Positions 50,374 to 62,900 of a stretch of 64,000 bases of DNA are shown in pieces (position 1 is the stretch's first letter; every line of letters begins with the position of its first letter). Position numbers and translations under genes: made by a program. Below the pieces are notes generated by a model. That model did no database searches. It was not told the DNA's origin and saw nothing but the letters and a program-made list of their open reading frames with translations. Source of the DNA: Cyanoderma ruficeps (lineage: Eukaryota > Chordata > Aves > Passeriformes > Timaliidae); NCBI GenBank assembly GCA_008694505.1, contig VZDJ01000052.1:7129955-7193954 (forward strand), read 5' to 3'.

Positions 50374-50457
50374 TCTTCTTTTATTTTTTCTTTTTTTCTT
50401 TTTCTCTTTTTTTCTTTTTTCTTTTTTTCTTTTTTCTTTTTTTCTTTTTTTCNTTCT
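50374..50457. repeat. Long pyrimidine (T/C) tract with an unresolved base
   Basis: This is an 80-base run of T with periodic single C residues (TTTTTTC-like units) and an N at 50453. Homopurine-homopyrimidine mirror tracts of this kind can form triplex DNA, and their length is poorly resolved in assemblies. Confidence 0.93.
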
Positions 50458-53400
50458 GCTGCTTCATCACAGTGCCCTAAGAGCAATGCAATGGTTTAAA
50501 ATTATGGGGTTTGCAACAGGAAGTGTTTATGGGTAGCAATTTTCCAGAATTTTCGGTTTAGGTCTACTCCTGCAATCAAAAGCGTTCCTAAAATTTACTG
50601 CAAACTAGAAATCAAGACTATTAGCCATGAAGCAACATGAAACAAAGTGTTCCTTAACAGGTTATTTCCTGGTCACTCAGCTGAGTAGAAATTCTACAGG
50701 AAAAACAACTTTTCACCTCCCAACCACAATTCATTGCTTTTAAAAATTGCCTCATCATAATCAGAGGTTTTGTCATGGCTTTCATCAGAAAAACAAATCC
50801 AGAAACAAACAAAGATGACAAGAACTGTGACAGATGCCTTTGTTTGATGCAGTGATCCTCCCTAGGTGGATAAAGAACCACAGTCAAGAGTGGTGAGTAT
50901 TTTTTGACAAGCCTCATTTTGCTGAAATGGAAATATTGAGGGAGGAGGTGGCTGATGAAACTTGTTCTCTTAATTAGAATATCTCCAGCTAGTCCACAGA
51001 CAATGAAACCCTTCTGGTGTTCTCTAACCTGGCCTCCAATTATCAAAAAGATTTTTTTTTTGCCAAAAATAGAACAAACCTATCATAAAGTGACTTTGTT
51101 ATATTTGTCTCTATTTGTGATATTTGCTGTGCTTAATCTAAAAGCTGAGACAAACCTCACACACGAATGACAAACATTTGGCAAACGCCCTGTTCAGACC
51201 GTCCTGTTTTCTCACATGCCCACCAGCACAAGACCTTTTGCCTATCCTCAGCATTCCCCCACACAATCCAAGCCTTTCTGCTCTCAAATTAACTCCCACC
51301 CTGATCTCACAAAAGAACAAAATTAGAAGGCAGCCTGTGGAATTCTCAAGGCTTACGCAAGGAGACTCGGGCAGAACCAAGAGAGGAATGCAGAAATTTT
51401 GCTGGCTCCAGCAAAACCAACCTGAGTCAGCTGAAAGCTCCTAAGGGATGATCAAACTCCTAGGTCAGGTTGCTGGTCACTCCATTGCTTCACTGAGACA
51501 CATCACAGGTGGCAGTTCCATTTGCACACTCACCATTACTCTGAAAGTTCTGTCTTCAAGCTGGAGCGGGCAAATTTCAAATTGAAATACATTTAGAAAC
51601 ACACACACACACAATTTGGATGCTCCAAAGCTGAACTTTTAGAGCTTTAGATGGACTCCAAAGGACTCCAAGACAAACCAACACTTGCTCCTGGCAAAAA
51701 GCTACTCATTGCTGAACTGGGGATTTGCCTGTAAGTTTGTGTACAGTCTGTGTTGATGAGGGAGGGGAGCAAGCTGAATATTAAAAACTGCTGCCTCAAG
51801 AATAATATAATGTACAGATTTAATCATAGTAAAAAATGATCTGCAAGTAATTGTAGTCATTACTACATCTGCTCAGAGCTGTGGGTAATCATTATGTATG
51901 AGTGAATTAAATCAAATTCCATATCATGGGTCTGATCCTAGAATTTCCTCAGTAAATTCGCCTTGTATTAATAATCACCTTCAGTGTAGAGAGTCTATTT
52001 GCTTCTATGGGTACATTTCTTACATGAGAACTCTTGTGACCCTTCCACATTTTACCTTTAATTTTAATTAAAATTTAACCCCAAAAACTTAAGAAGGTAG
52101 ACTAAATATAGATTTCCAAAGTTGGGAAATGGATTTGTTTCACTCCGCTCTTCTCTCAGTAAAGGCACTAAAGGGGGTAGAGAGAAAGAAGCTTCAAGTG
52201 GAGCCTGAGTAATGCAAAAGGCAAAGCCTTCCAAGACAAAAAGTTGAGCTCAAATTCCTTCCTTTTGTCACTAAATCCAGGCATTAACACGGCACTGAAG
52301 ACACAGGTGTAATTTACTGCACAGAGTGGGAATGTCAAACCCTGACTCATGAAGATAAGAAAAACCTGTTTACAAAAAAAGCTGCTGAAGGGCAGAGCTG
52401 GAGCCAAACTCAACCTAGATCAATAGCCAGATGAATTATTAGTAAAAGAAATAAGTTATTGGTGTAGTTTCTTCTGTGACACTTATGCCAAATGTTAGAG
52501 ACTGCATTTCAGTGTATTGTCATGAAAATATATCCAAACCAGAAAGTTTTTACTCCAGCAGTCTTGTGCTGACCTCTGTGCATGTTTGAAATGAGGAGTA
52601 AGAAGTGAGGCCCCAGATATCCCCATTGTAGAGAGGACAAGTTTTAACCTTCCTAAGAGAGCCAGGAAGGCACCATGCTCTCCCGAAGATGCAAGTGAGA
52701 AATCAAAATATGTCTGAATTCTTCCTCTCATGTCTGTGAGAAAATATGTTATAAACTGAGTTTAGGTGGCATTTTCAATATCTTTCTCATGGTGGATATT
52801 CTAGCAAAAATGGTCTTGAGCAAGGAGAGACTACTGGTTTGCTTCTGTACATCTCCCCAACACCCACAGCCAGACAGGTACACTCTCACTTCTGACATAG
52901 GTAAGACAGTATTTGATCCTGCAAAGGATCATTTTTTTTTCTCCTGAAACAGAAATGAGCTGCCAAGCATAATCAAACAATGAGAATCGTTTTTCCAAAG
53001 AAGAGCGAGAGCAGCAACAACAAAAAACTCCAGTGAGAATTATGACAACAATGTAAGAATGCAATCAGTAGAGAAATCCTGATATATGAGGACCTTACAT
53101 TTTTAAATGCCTTTAAACCAGTACAAATAAACATAAATTTAAACAGAATTCAATGCACAATTGAATTAGAAGGGGAAAATTCAACCGAATTACTAAAATT
53201 CCACTATGGAATTTGCAAGTAGTTTATCTAGATAAAGCCATAAAATTAATAAAACAGCAGCAAAAAGAACTTTTGCTGTCAGTAAGAAATCCAAATCAGG
53301 GATGAGAGTATTACGAATGCTGCATAAAGAGCTGTGGAAAATATCCTCCAGTGGAGAGGAACTAATGATAGATGAATGTGCACATGTAGTTGAACATGCA

Positions 53401-54727
53401 GAAAAGAAAACCAACATTCCAAGAAGGAAAGCAGAAAAGCTATCAGGAGTATTGGCTCATGTGAACATTCACAAGAATCAGATGCACACAAGGAGAAAAA
53501 GTAAATTACCAAAAAAGCAGCCTGCTCTGTAAAATAAAATACATGTTTGGCTCTACGCATATTCTTCAGTAGATTATCAAGGGAGCATGTGTCACACACA
53601 CAGTTGTGAGGAAAGCTGGCAGGAACAATCAACCACATAAAACTCACCCAGTTTGGGGTTTCATTACCTACGTCAGGCCCCATGTTGTTCCCATGATGGG
53701 AAACTTCCCTTCGACTTCGTGGAAAACAGGATCAGGCCCTTGCTCAGCAAAGGGGTTAAAAAATGGAGTGTAGCAAAATGCTTGAAGTGCACCTCAGCCC
53801 AAAAGCAGGCCACTCCAAAGAACCAATCCCTTTTGCATTCCTCACCATAGGAAATACAATTCTCCTACCTGTGTTTTGTGTTAAGTTGTTGGGCTCGGCT
53901 GAATCAAAATCTGAGCAAAGCAAACCCACACGAACTTAAAATCAAATGAGATTTCACACTCCCCCTGCACACTGAAGCAGCCCTACACAAAGGTACTTGC
54001 AGCAGATGCAGCCAGTGCACCTTTTAAGAGCGAGCAGAAATAGAACACGTTTGTAACAGACAAATTAGAAGCGCATCAAGGTACTGGATGAAAACATTTT
54101 TTGAACATAAGCCAAGTACACGGTAGGAACAGGTTGGAAGGTTAAATCATTTCTAACCACAACTCAAAGACGACTTCATAGTCAAAATATCCTTTTTTTT
54201 AACTCTTGTCTTCCAAGCACACATCACAACTTTTGTTTCCATTGGTTTTAAGCCCCTATTTCAAAAGAAGCATTTGCTGTAACAGCTCATTTTTTTCATG
54301 CAAAATACTGAATCTAATTGCGGAAATATGTCATTCCCTCCTCTCCGCCACATGGCATGAGTTAATGATGATGAATGAAAGTAATAAAACCCAAATCTTT
54401 TTCAAACTAAAGCTCCTGTTAAATTACTGGAAATTATATGCATGCGTCTACAATGAGGACACTGCAGAAGGTCAAAGATCTTGCTTCCTGCATTTGGCCA
54501 AACTATTCAACAGGCAGCTTGGCTGAACCTGCACAGACACATTTTTACTGAGGTCTGGGGGAGCCACCTAAGAAAAGCAGCTTAGTTCAAGGCTGGTGAT
54601 TTCATTAGAGCATTTCTCCCCATCCCCACGGAACACTAAATACTATTACAAAGAGTCTATGACCTGCCTTTGCATGTCCACGGCAAGCTATTTTTGGATG
54701 TCCGAGACCAGGGTTTGGAAGAGTAAT
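50458..54727. other. Non-coding stretch, no gene recognised
   Basis: Open frames reach 134 codons without identifiable domains. A short CA tract lies at 51600. The 51780-51990 interval is treated separately as a possible regulatory element. No TE fragment could be named. Confidence 0.5.
51780..51990. other. Candidate conserved noncoding element
   Basis: AT-rich and non-repetitive, with TTTAATCATAG, GTAATTGTAGTCATTAC, GGTAATCATTATG and GAATTAAATCAAA cores. Multiple spaced TAAT/ATTA sites suggest homeodomain regulation. No conservation data are available. Confidence 0.25.
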
Positions 54728-54746
54728 ATATCACCTAAGGTGATAT
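54728..54746. other. Perfect 9-bp palindrome with paired CACCT/AGGTG
   Basis: ATATCACCT and AGGTGATAT flank a single central A. The two arms give back-to-back CACCT and AGGTG half-sites, the core bound by ZEB/Snail-type zinc-finger repressors in vertebrates. The palindrome is seen directly; binding is inference. Confidence 0.85.
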
Positions 54747-54917
54747 GCACTTTTAATGGAGGTCCCAATTTCCCTAATACAAAACTTTATTCCGTGGCAT
54801 TGACATGAAGCAGGAGTACAGCAAATTTAGAGCCAGATGCTGTCCCTCTCATTCACTCTGCATCACACCCAATTTCTCCAGTTGGCCCACTAAGACAGGT
54901 AAACCATTCAGAGGTTA

Positions 54918-54922
54918 AGGTC
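54918..54922. repeat. Left target-site duplication (AGGTC)
   Basis: AGGTC directly abuts the LTR and is repeated exactly at 55499-55503. A 5-bp duplication fits an ERVL-type integrase. Confidence 0.9.
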
Positions 54923-55028
54923 TCTCATGGTTTAACCCCAGCCAGAAACTAAGTCCCAAAGCAGCAGGAAGGGGAGAATCAGGGAAAGAAAAAAAAAAAA
55001 AGAGGAAAACTCACTGAGATAAGAACAG

Positions 55029-55034
55029 TTTAAT
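55029..55034 (-). terminator. LTR polyadenylation signal
   Basis: On the minus strand the hexamer ATTAAA lies just before CTGTTCTTATCTCA, the position where this LTR family carries its poly-A signal. It is a retroviral 3'-end-processing signal, probably inert in an isolated old LTR. Confidence 0.55.
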
Positions 55035-55216
55035 ATTAAAACAAAGTTTAAAAAAAAAACAAACCTAACATTACCATTAATTATAGTAATGGTATTTGTA
55101 ATAAAAAAGGAGAGAGAGGGATAAAACAAAACAAATAGACAAATGATGCACAGCACTATTTCTCCCCACCTGCTGATCAGAGCCCAGGTAGTGATCATCC
55201 CCTCCCAGCCAAATTC

Positions 55217-55234
55217 CTCCAGTTTATGTGCTGT
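55217..55234 (-). promoter_or_regulatory. Degraded LTR TATA-box region
   Basis: The minus strand reads CAGCACATAAACTGGAGG where better-preserved family members have a TATATAA box before AAACTGG. Here the box is CACATAAA, so promoter strength is probably reduced. The region overlaps the internal duplication. Confidence 0.4.
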
Positions 55235-55271
55235 GGTATGGAATATCCCTTTATGTGCTGTGGAATATCCC
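55223..55271. repeat. Tandem duplication inside the LTR
   Basis: TTTATGTGCTGTGGTATGG plus AATATCCC at 55223-55249 is followed by TTTATGTGCTGTGG plus AATATCCC at 55250-55271, which lacks five bases. It duplicates the sequence between the GGATATTCCA block and the TATA-like region of the LTR, a common type of change in retroviral U3 regions. Confidence 0.92.
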
Positions 55272-55498
55272 TTTGGCCAGCTCTGGTCAGCTGTCCTGGC
55301 ATGCTCCCTCATGGCTTCTTGTGCTGCTCCTCGCTGGCTGAGCATGAGACACTGGGAAGTCCTTGACTTAGGGCAAACACCGCTCAGCAGCAACCAAAAC
55401 ATCAGTGCATGAACATTGTTCTCATCCTAAACCCAAAACACAGCTGTGTACCAGCTGCTAGGAGGAAAATGACCTGTATCCCAGCTGACAACAGGACA

Positions 55499-55503
55499 AG
55501 GTC
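55499..55503. repeat. Right target-site duplication (AGGTC)
   Basis: Exact copy of 54918-54922 on the other side of the LTR. With the left copy it fixes the element boundaries. Confidence 0.9.
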
Positions 55504-58500
55504 CTACTCAATAAAAACACAACAGGCAAAATGTATTCCTTTCCTGTCTGCAGACTGTTTCTCATTCTGCTTGCTGCAAACTATATCAGCTTATTGCTGC
55601 TCTCCCCATTCATTTGTTTCCTCATTTTTGCTTAACTGGCCCACAGTTCTGTGGCCCCTTCTTTTCCTCTGGGCATTCAGACACTATGTTCTCCTTTCTT
55701 TTCCCCCAGCTCACCCACAGCTCACTTTGGAGTCTTTTTGTCTCCCTTCCTTTCATCATCAATTCATTGAGGTTTCATTGTTTTTGTCTTCCCACTATGC
55801 TGATCTCCCACTCCCCTGTGCTTCCCTCTTATGGTCCATTTCACAGATGGACCACAGAAGACGTGGAAAAACCCATAAGGAGAGGAATTCCTAATAACCT
55901 CTCTTAATGTATTTCCTTCCCACAGATGAGTTTGAATGCTTTGAATCTTGGAATCTTGGATGGGTATAAATCAAGGTGTTACTTTGCACAAGCCAGCAGG
56001 GGTTATTTTTGCATTAAAAAAAGTATTTGTAGGAGCAGATTTATCAGCAGCAAAGCAAAACCTACCATCCTTGCAAGTTTACTCTCTCTTGCCATGACAA
56101 ACAGTTTGCAGAATCGAAATGCATAGAATTAGAAACATTGGTTATCAGAAACAAAAGAGCTAAATTCTGCCACTTGTGTTCACAGTGAGGGATAACTTAC
56201 CCTCTAAGCAGTACTCATTTGGATACTCATCTGCAGGGCTCCTTGAAGCCATCAAGAAATCAAGTGGAATTGAAGTCTCTAGTCCACTCATTGCTCATTA
56301 GTTTGTCTTTCACTGTATAGGCAAGAACAGAGATGTTATTAGTGGGTAAATAACATAAGGGTACATTTTCCATAAGGCTCATGTAAATATGTGAGCAAGA
56401 AGCTAAAAACCTTCCATTTGTTCAGCCCTGGTCAGTGCACACTTGGCTTTCAGAAACTGGGTTTGGGATGTTCACCTAAAGCTCCCATGTCCCCAGTTCA
56501 CTACTGGGAATAGTTAATGAAGCTGCTGTGAGGAATTCACTTAATTTTCATCTTGGCCATGCACAAAAGGAGAAGGAAATGTCATAGACCCACTCGAGGT
56601 GGTATTTCATAAACTATTTTTGAATGCGATGGACAACCAAAAGTTTCAACAACCTCCAAGATCTTTGAAAAAGAAGATATCTAAGGGAGGAAAGAAAACT
56701 AACTACAAAATATATCTGCAAGCACAATCTTGATCATAATTTTTGAAGACTAGTTTTTTTGGTTCAGCAGTTTGGCATGCAGCTTATAAATATCATACAA
56801 AATATATTGCTGTTTTCTGGCATCCTATGTCCACAAACAGAGCCATGTGTTGGAGTGGGATTAAATCCATTTGCAAGGCTGTGTGTGCAAGTTAAAAGAA
56901 GCATATTCTAAGTTTTATCTCATTGTAGGCTGAGATAAATGCCCTCATCCTACAATAGAGGCACCATTCCTGAACACAGGCCTTCAAGGGGCAGAATGAC
57001 ACCAACTGCAAGAAGTAGGTTTCATAACCAAAGCTGCGCCATGTGAGCTTTTACATTTTAACTCAATATTTATAAGAACGTGTCCTCATTTAATGAGCTT
57101 CTGGGAACATTTTCACAATTAAAAACCAAAACAAAACAAATTGAAAATAATTGTCAACATACTGACTACAATTGGCAGCTTCCAGAACAACTCACAATGC
57201 CATCTCCATGCCTTCTCAATGCCATCTCTCCCACAGTGACATTTCATTGCCATCCCATCCAGATGCTCATGTTAAGGGTTGGAGGTTCCCATCATTCCCA
57301 TGCCCCCATCTATGTAAATGAAACCCTAAGAGCTGAATCACAAATCCTGTGCCATGTTTAAAGGTCACACCAAGGCAGTTCTTTGGACTTGCTTTGGTCT
57401 CATATAACGGGTTATTAGCAATGTCGTGGCCTGAGTAGATGCAAAAATTCATACTGAGGAAAAACAGATTTACAGAGACATCATATTTGTGACCACTGCT
57501 GTCAAAAGGGAACTGCAGTGAAGTTATACTGTAAGCATTCCTCATGAAGTTGTAACTTAGCATCCAAAAGCTCCCAGGACCAACTCGGGAGAAGGGCAAC
57601 ATGCAACACTGAAACATTTTGCAACTTTATCTCACCCACACAGACACAGGTGACAGCTGCTGAGAATGGGCAACTCCAAATCACAAAATCATCTCCTCTA
57701 GAACCTCTGAAAAATGAAGTGGACAAGCTGCCACAGAACTATGGTTCAGCCTTGGCAAATTCTACAGGAGCACTAGGACTCAGAAGACCAGCACGGGGAA
57801 GCTGAGATTTAATCTGAGATGATGGGAAAGCTCAGAGCATATTTGAGGTGATAAAAGAGCCTGATGAACCCATTTTGTATTCCCTAAAGGTAGCCCAGCA
57901 AACACTGTAGCTCTCTCAGAGAAAAAGCCACTCAAACAAGAAAAGTAAAACCAGAACACCTGGAATAATGCCCTGCATAGACCAAAAAAAAAAAAAATTC
58001 CGAAACCACACTATGCAAATTTCTTCTCGTTGCACAACGTTCCCTCTTAGTGCAAATGTTTTGCATAGCTGTGATTTCATGACGTCCAGCGCATTTCAGG
58101 AAAGGAGGAGGGAGAAATGCATTGGGCAGAAGGCTCACCTCTGGCTTCAGCACAGCCAGCATCATGGAACTCTGGAGTTCTGGAGGCATCAATCACCAGG
58201 AGGGCTGAGTTTTGGAACCTCTGTGACCAGCACCCACAGAGACACGATTTAGGAGGAACTGACGTCTCTGAGCAGGACTGTGATGAACCATGTAACACTT
58301 TTACAGGTGGCACAGTCATAACCATTAAACAGTTATGGCCAGCTTGAGTGAGAGAGTGAAGGATGTGAGCACAGGGTGATAAAACACGCCCACTAAGTTG
58401 AGAAAAATACACATATTCTGATTTTAGACACATGGGTTATCGAAGGTAAGAGAGCCCTCACTACAATATGATCTGTTATCAGAAACCTAAGGCAGCTGGT

Positions 58501-59603
58501 TGGATTCTGAACTGTGGCTCACAGATTCACATATGGTCACAGTTTTCTGGAGGGAGACAGAGAGGGGGGAGAAAAAAAACCAGCCAAGGTCTCTTTTAGC
58601 ACAGTGAGTCTAGTACAGTCGAATGGTTTCTTCTTCTCTCTGTGTCTGACCCCATTTAAGTGCCATCTTAAATATTCCTAGGGACCCACTGGTCTGTAAA
58701 GAAAAAACTTTTAAGAAAACAATCTTTCAAGGGCTGACATTACCTAGTTCCCAGCACAGCTACAGACTAGTTGCTGTGAAATGCAACAACCTGTTGGGAA
58801 TTGGAAAGCTCTCTTTTAACTGCCCTTACTATCTCTAAAGCCTCTCTAATAGCAATCCCAGAATAGAGGTTTAAAGCAAAATCATTTTAATGGAGGCCCC
58901 AGTACTACATTTTTATATTACACCAAGTCAAGCTATTGATTAGCTTTACATTAATTTTAAAAGCACAAAGAATTTGTCATGATTTTTTTTTTCTTCTCCC
59001 TTTGATATCAGCGTCCATCAGCAGCTGCATCAGTTTTCTGCTGAGCTGCCAAGCAAAGTTTAAATGATGATGCGCTTCCTCTCCCTGACTTCTTATTCCA
59101 GCTTGGTTCAGCAATCTCCACCAGCCACTTCCTGTCTCCCCTATTGCACCGTCTGGCACTTACTTCAGACAAGTCAATATGTTTAAATTATACCTGGACC
59201 AGGCATAATTAATCATCAAGCTTTCTGCTTTGTAATGTCATTTGAACTTCTGCGCGGCGTTCATAAGCAGAAAGCAAAACAAAAGTTTGGTGGTGAAACC
59301 CGTGCCATTGCCCCCTGCCTCTCACGGAGTTGGAGCTCCTTGGATTTCAGGAGATGATTTCTCAGGAAGCCACTGCTCCCCAGAGGTTCAGAATTACGTT
59401 AGTAGACTGACAATATGCATGGAGAAAACCCCAATAATCAGAGACATTTTGCGTGGGACCAGCCTGGAAACACAGGGCGGTTTTTTGATGTCAGCCAGAG
59501 CTTGGTGCTCCATGTGAAAGAGAACAGCCTTAGAGGTGGTGAGCATGGGACCCACCTCTGAGTCACAGCTCTACCTCTGTAGCTGCAATTCCCCAGGGCA
59601 CGC
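55504..59603. other. Non-coding stretch, no gene recognised
   Basis: A pyrimidine-rich open frame that begins inside the LTR and runs to about 55.9 kb has no recognised domain. Other frames are under 120 codons. The 58870-59240 interval is AT-rich with ATTAATTTTAA and TTAATCATC motifs and may be regulatory. No TE fragment was named. Confidence 0.48.
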
Positions 59604-59641
59604 AGTAATTTATGGCCATTAGAGGCCAGCAGTAAATTACT
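59604..59641. other. Interrupted 14-bp hairpin
   Basis: AGTAATTTA (59604-59612) pairs with TAAATTACT (59633-59641), and inside it TGGCC (59613-59617) pairs with GGCCA (59624-59628). A 4-nt bulge, GCAG, lies on the right side and the loop is ATTAGA. The stem is too short for a standard miRNA precursor. It may be a binding-site palindrome or a remnant of a small inverted-repeat element. Confidence 0.85.
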
Positions 59642-59795
59642 CCCCCCAGCCTGGCTCCAAGTCAAGCTCTCCAAGCAGCCACTGGAGACTCTGCAGGAGG
59701 GAAATGCAGAGAGCGAGAAGTGGTTGGCATCCATCCCTGGTCCATTCCAGCCTTGTCTACTTATAGAAAAGAAATAAACAGACAACTCACAAGAT

Positions 59796-59910
59796 TCAGC
59801 TGGACAGGGTGCTGGGCCACCTAGTCTAGACCGTGCTTTTGCCAAGAAAGTTTGGGGCAGGTGATCCTCAAGGTCCCCTCCCAACCTACCACTCCACAAT
59901 CCTGTGATAA
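59796..59910 (+). repeat. CR1 LINE 3' end
   Basis: The sequence runs CAGGGTGCTGGGCCACCTAG, then TCTAGACCGTGCTTTTGCC, then AAGAAAGTTTGGGGCAGGTG, then ATCCTCAAGGTCCCCTCCCAAC, and ends in CCACAATCCTGTGATAA. This matches the conserved avian CR1 tail, including the octamer-like terminus. It is a typical short 5'-truncated insertion. Confidence 0.88.
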
Positions 59911-62900
59911 ATGCTGTTTTCTGCCTCCCAAGCACTCAGCTCAGAGGTCTGGACTTACCCATGATGGGGAAACAGGAGCTCTGTCCAAATCCAAACCCCT
60001 CATCCTGTGAGGAGGGAACCCTCAGCAAGAGCTTAGCCAGACACCGAGGTATTTCTTTTAGGTGGTTCAGGAACAAAAAGTGGTTTTCCAGCAGAAATGA
60101 ATCTTCCATACAACCCACAGCACAGGCATCTTTAAAACACTTCAGAAAATAAAAATAAAACAGCAACAACAAACCCTCTTTTCTTAGAGCATCCCAAGCA
60201 ATTTTACAGGGATTAATTATCCTTATTCATTTTTGTTTTTCCGTATATTTCAGCTCTCCCACAGAAAACTAATCCAATGGATTTCAAATTATGGCACAAT
60301 TAGCATGAAATTAATTAGCATCTGACCTATCCCCTAGTTTTCCTCCAGCTGAGACTGCCAACTTTTAATATAAGCCTAAAGCAAGAACAGTAAGACTAAT
60401 ACAGCAAATGGGACAAAGGGTTTTTAAATTAAAGAGAGTTTAAAAAAACGCAATTTACAGCCATAAGCATTTCCCTGACAACAACCTCAAAACTCCAGTC
60501 CTCAAATAAAGTGTAGAGGAATATTCCACCTCCCCCTAACACAATGAGTTCATTTGCAAAGCCCCCAATCATCTTTCCCATCATTTAAAATTCTCATGGC
60601 CCTTCAAAAGCAGATCCTGTAGTTATCAATTAGCAATGCCTTTTAGTCCCATCATGCAAATTTTCTTTTCCACATAACCTCTCCAGACACCTGTAAGAAT
60701 TTTTAAGTCCATCACATATGTATAATCAGTCCCCCAACTGTATCTCAGTCTTCACAATTTCCTGCATCATTTATAGACCTCTGCAGTGTCTCTTTTTGCC
60801 ACTGTGTGTATTTCCCTTATTCCTGCAGGCTAATATTTACTATCTAGTACTCAGATTTGTCGCCCTCCTTCCTCTTCAGAATCCAGCCATCATTAACCAA
60901 ATGCCTCAGTTATTCTTTCTCATAGTTGCTTCAATCACTGCCATCCCACTCTTCCACGTGTGAGTCACAGATACCCAATAACATTTAAATCTTTTGCTTT
61001 GCCTGGCAGGAATCATTGCCTCCCGTGGAACACAAGTTTTAACTCAGGATAAAAAAAAAGGACCGTGCTAAAAAATTAATCAAAAGGAACTTTCCCTCGT
61101 GCCCTGCCATGCTCATGTGTTGTTACAGCCTCTGTGAAGTTTAGCATCAGGCTCTCCCCTATCCTGGAAGCACAAGATTTCCAGGTGCAAATTCCACTGC
61201 CAGTGCTTTAGAAGGAAATACTATAGACACAGCTCCAACAGAAGGATTTTACAGCCCTGAAAGTGAAGCATTCAGGTGTCACCACCATCACGGCAGAGAA
61301 ACAAAAAGCTTGGATAAAGCTTGCAGTAGAAATGAGACTAAAAAAAATAAATATATATGTGCAGGAAAAACAATACCAAAAAAATATAAGGGTAAAGAAG
61401 AGCTATGCAGCACATAGAAGACTCTTTGAGAATCTACACACACCCTTACAGATTCCACATGTACAATGCAGAATACACTTCATTCTCTCATCAGTAGAGG
61501 CTACATTGAAATCTACATCTTGGTCAACAGAGCTGCAATACTGTCAGTCTTTGAGAACACTGCAACTCACTCAGAAACCACAGAGAACAACAACCAGAAA
61601 GAGAGGGAAGAAAAAGTTCTGTACAAACAAAATATATTTTCAATATTATATTTTCATTTCACAGGTCTTTCATTCACCTGGGCACTTACTGATGTTGTGG
61701 TCTAACAACTCTGCTCTTACAGACTGCATGGGCTGTTCTCTCATTCTGTGGTTGCTAACATTGTGTTTTCATCATTTTTGGCTTGGTTTTTTCCCAAAGA
61801 TGAAAAGAGGGTGGCTTTAGGGGTTTTTTTATGAGGTGGCAGCAAGCAGTGCCCCAACCCACAGCACTCCAAACCATCCTGCACTTTGGTTAAACAGCCC
61901 TGGACTCTCTGCTGCTGCTGCTCTTTTTTCTTTTGGCAATACAGAATCAAAAGAATCCTTCCCAACTCTGACAAATGAGGAGTGTGGTAAAAAATCAGAG
62001 AAGGAAAACAGCATGAGCTATCACAGCTAGTCCAAGAGCAGGAGGAAGTGCCTAGTGGCCAGCTATATTTTGGTCAGAGGAGGTAGGAGTGGGGTGCAGG
62101 CCAGTCTGCAGCTGCTGGGGTCACCTCTCATGCACACAGATGTCGTCTGCTCTTCTGGACCAGGCACAAAAAGAGGGCAAACAGCAGGTCCTGCCCTGAA
62201 TAGGTACTGCAATCCCATCTGTTGGCCCACATGTCACGTATCAATGCATCTCCACACTGTGTGCCCAGTTCCCAACAACAGCCGCCAATTTCAAAGACCT
62301 CCTTTAGCAGGATGTCAAACTCATCAACCAAAATTAGGCATCCTTTAACTTAATTTCTCTTCTCCTATGCCTAAATAGTCCTTTCAGAATGGAGCAGTTT
62401 CTGATTACCTGGCTCACACTAACCCTTCACCCCTCCAGAATCCACACTATTAATTCTCATAATAAAGCCTATTTTAAATATATCTTTAATCCTCTGAGAA
62501 AACCAATTTCATCCTTGAATGTTCCATTGATCTACAGTAAATAAATAGGCATTAGGGAGAAACATTGCTTATTTATTTGCTTGCCACTTAGAATTTAATC
62601 CTGGGATTCTAAAGGGACGATTATAAATTTCTCTAACAGTCCCTGGGGTATGTTTTGAATGTAGTCATCTAAGATAGGACTCTTGCACTCCAGGATGCCA
62701 CTGCATTACAGCTTAGAAAGATTACAGCCAAACAGCACTCATTTATTATAAAGAGGGATGAGCAGTAATTCCAGGACACACACTAGATGAGATTTCAGCC
62801 CTGTCTAGTTTGTGTACAGTGTGGAACGTATCTGGAAGCTTTCCAAAGCCTGCTTGCATACAGCACAGCCTCACCAAGAGACTTCCTGGCAAAAATCTTG

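Larger units (their letters stand above)
54923..55498 (-). mobile_element. Solo LTR of an avian endogenous retrovirus
   Basis: Read on the minus strand, the element starts TGTCCTG and ends in GGGGTTAAACCATGAGA. Between lie blocks shared with an LTR family common in Neoavian genomes: TTTTGGGTTTAGGATGAGAA near the start, GGACAGCTGACC, CCAAAGGGATATTCCA, and ATTAAACTGTTCTTATCTCA near the end. It is 576 bp long and flanked by an exact 5-bp duplication. No gag, pol or env sequence or second LTR is adjacent, so it is a solo LTR left by LTR-LTR recombination. The terminal CA has decayed to GA and the TATA region has changed. I am confident it is an LTR and less so about the ERVL label. Confidence 0.93.

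Noticed and set aside
54932..55402. 156-codon minus-strand frame
   Set aside because: It lies inside the solo LTR, which is noncoding, and its Phe/Leu-rich part is U/A-rich LTR sequence.
56200..56310. Further copy of the ancient palindromic repeat
   Set aside because: GGCTCCTTGAAGCC is only a short local palindrome, and the surrounding match to the ancient phrase is too weak.
59438..59935. 165-codon minus-strand frame
   Set aside because: It runs antisense through a CR1 tail and the hairpin, and shows no protein motif.
61263..61820. 185-codon open frame
   Set aside because: Low-complexity basic composition with no recognised family or gene context.
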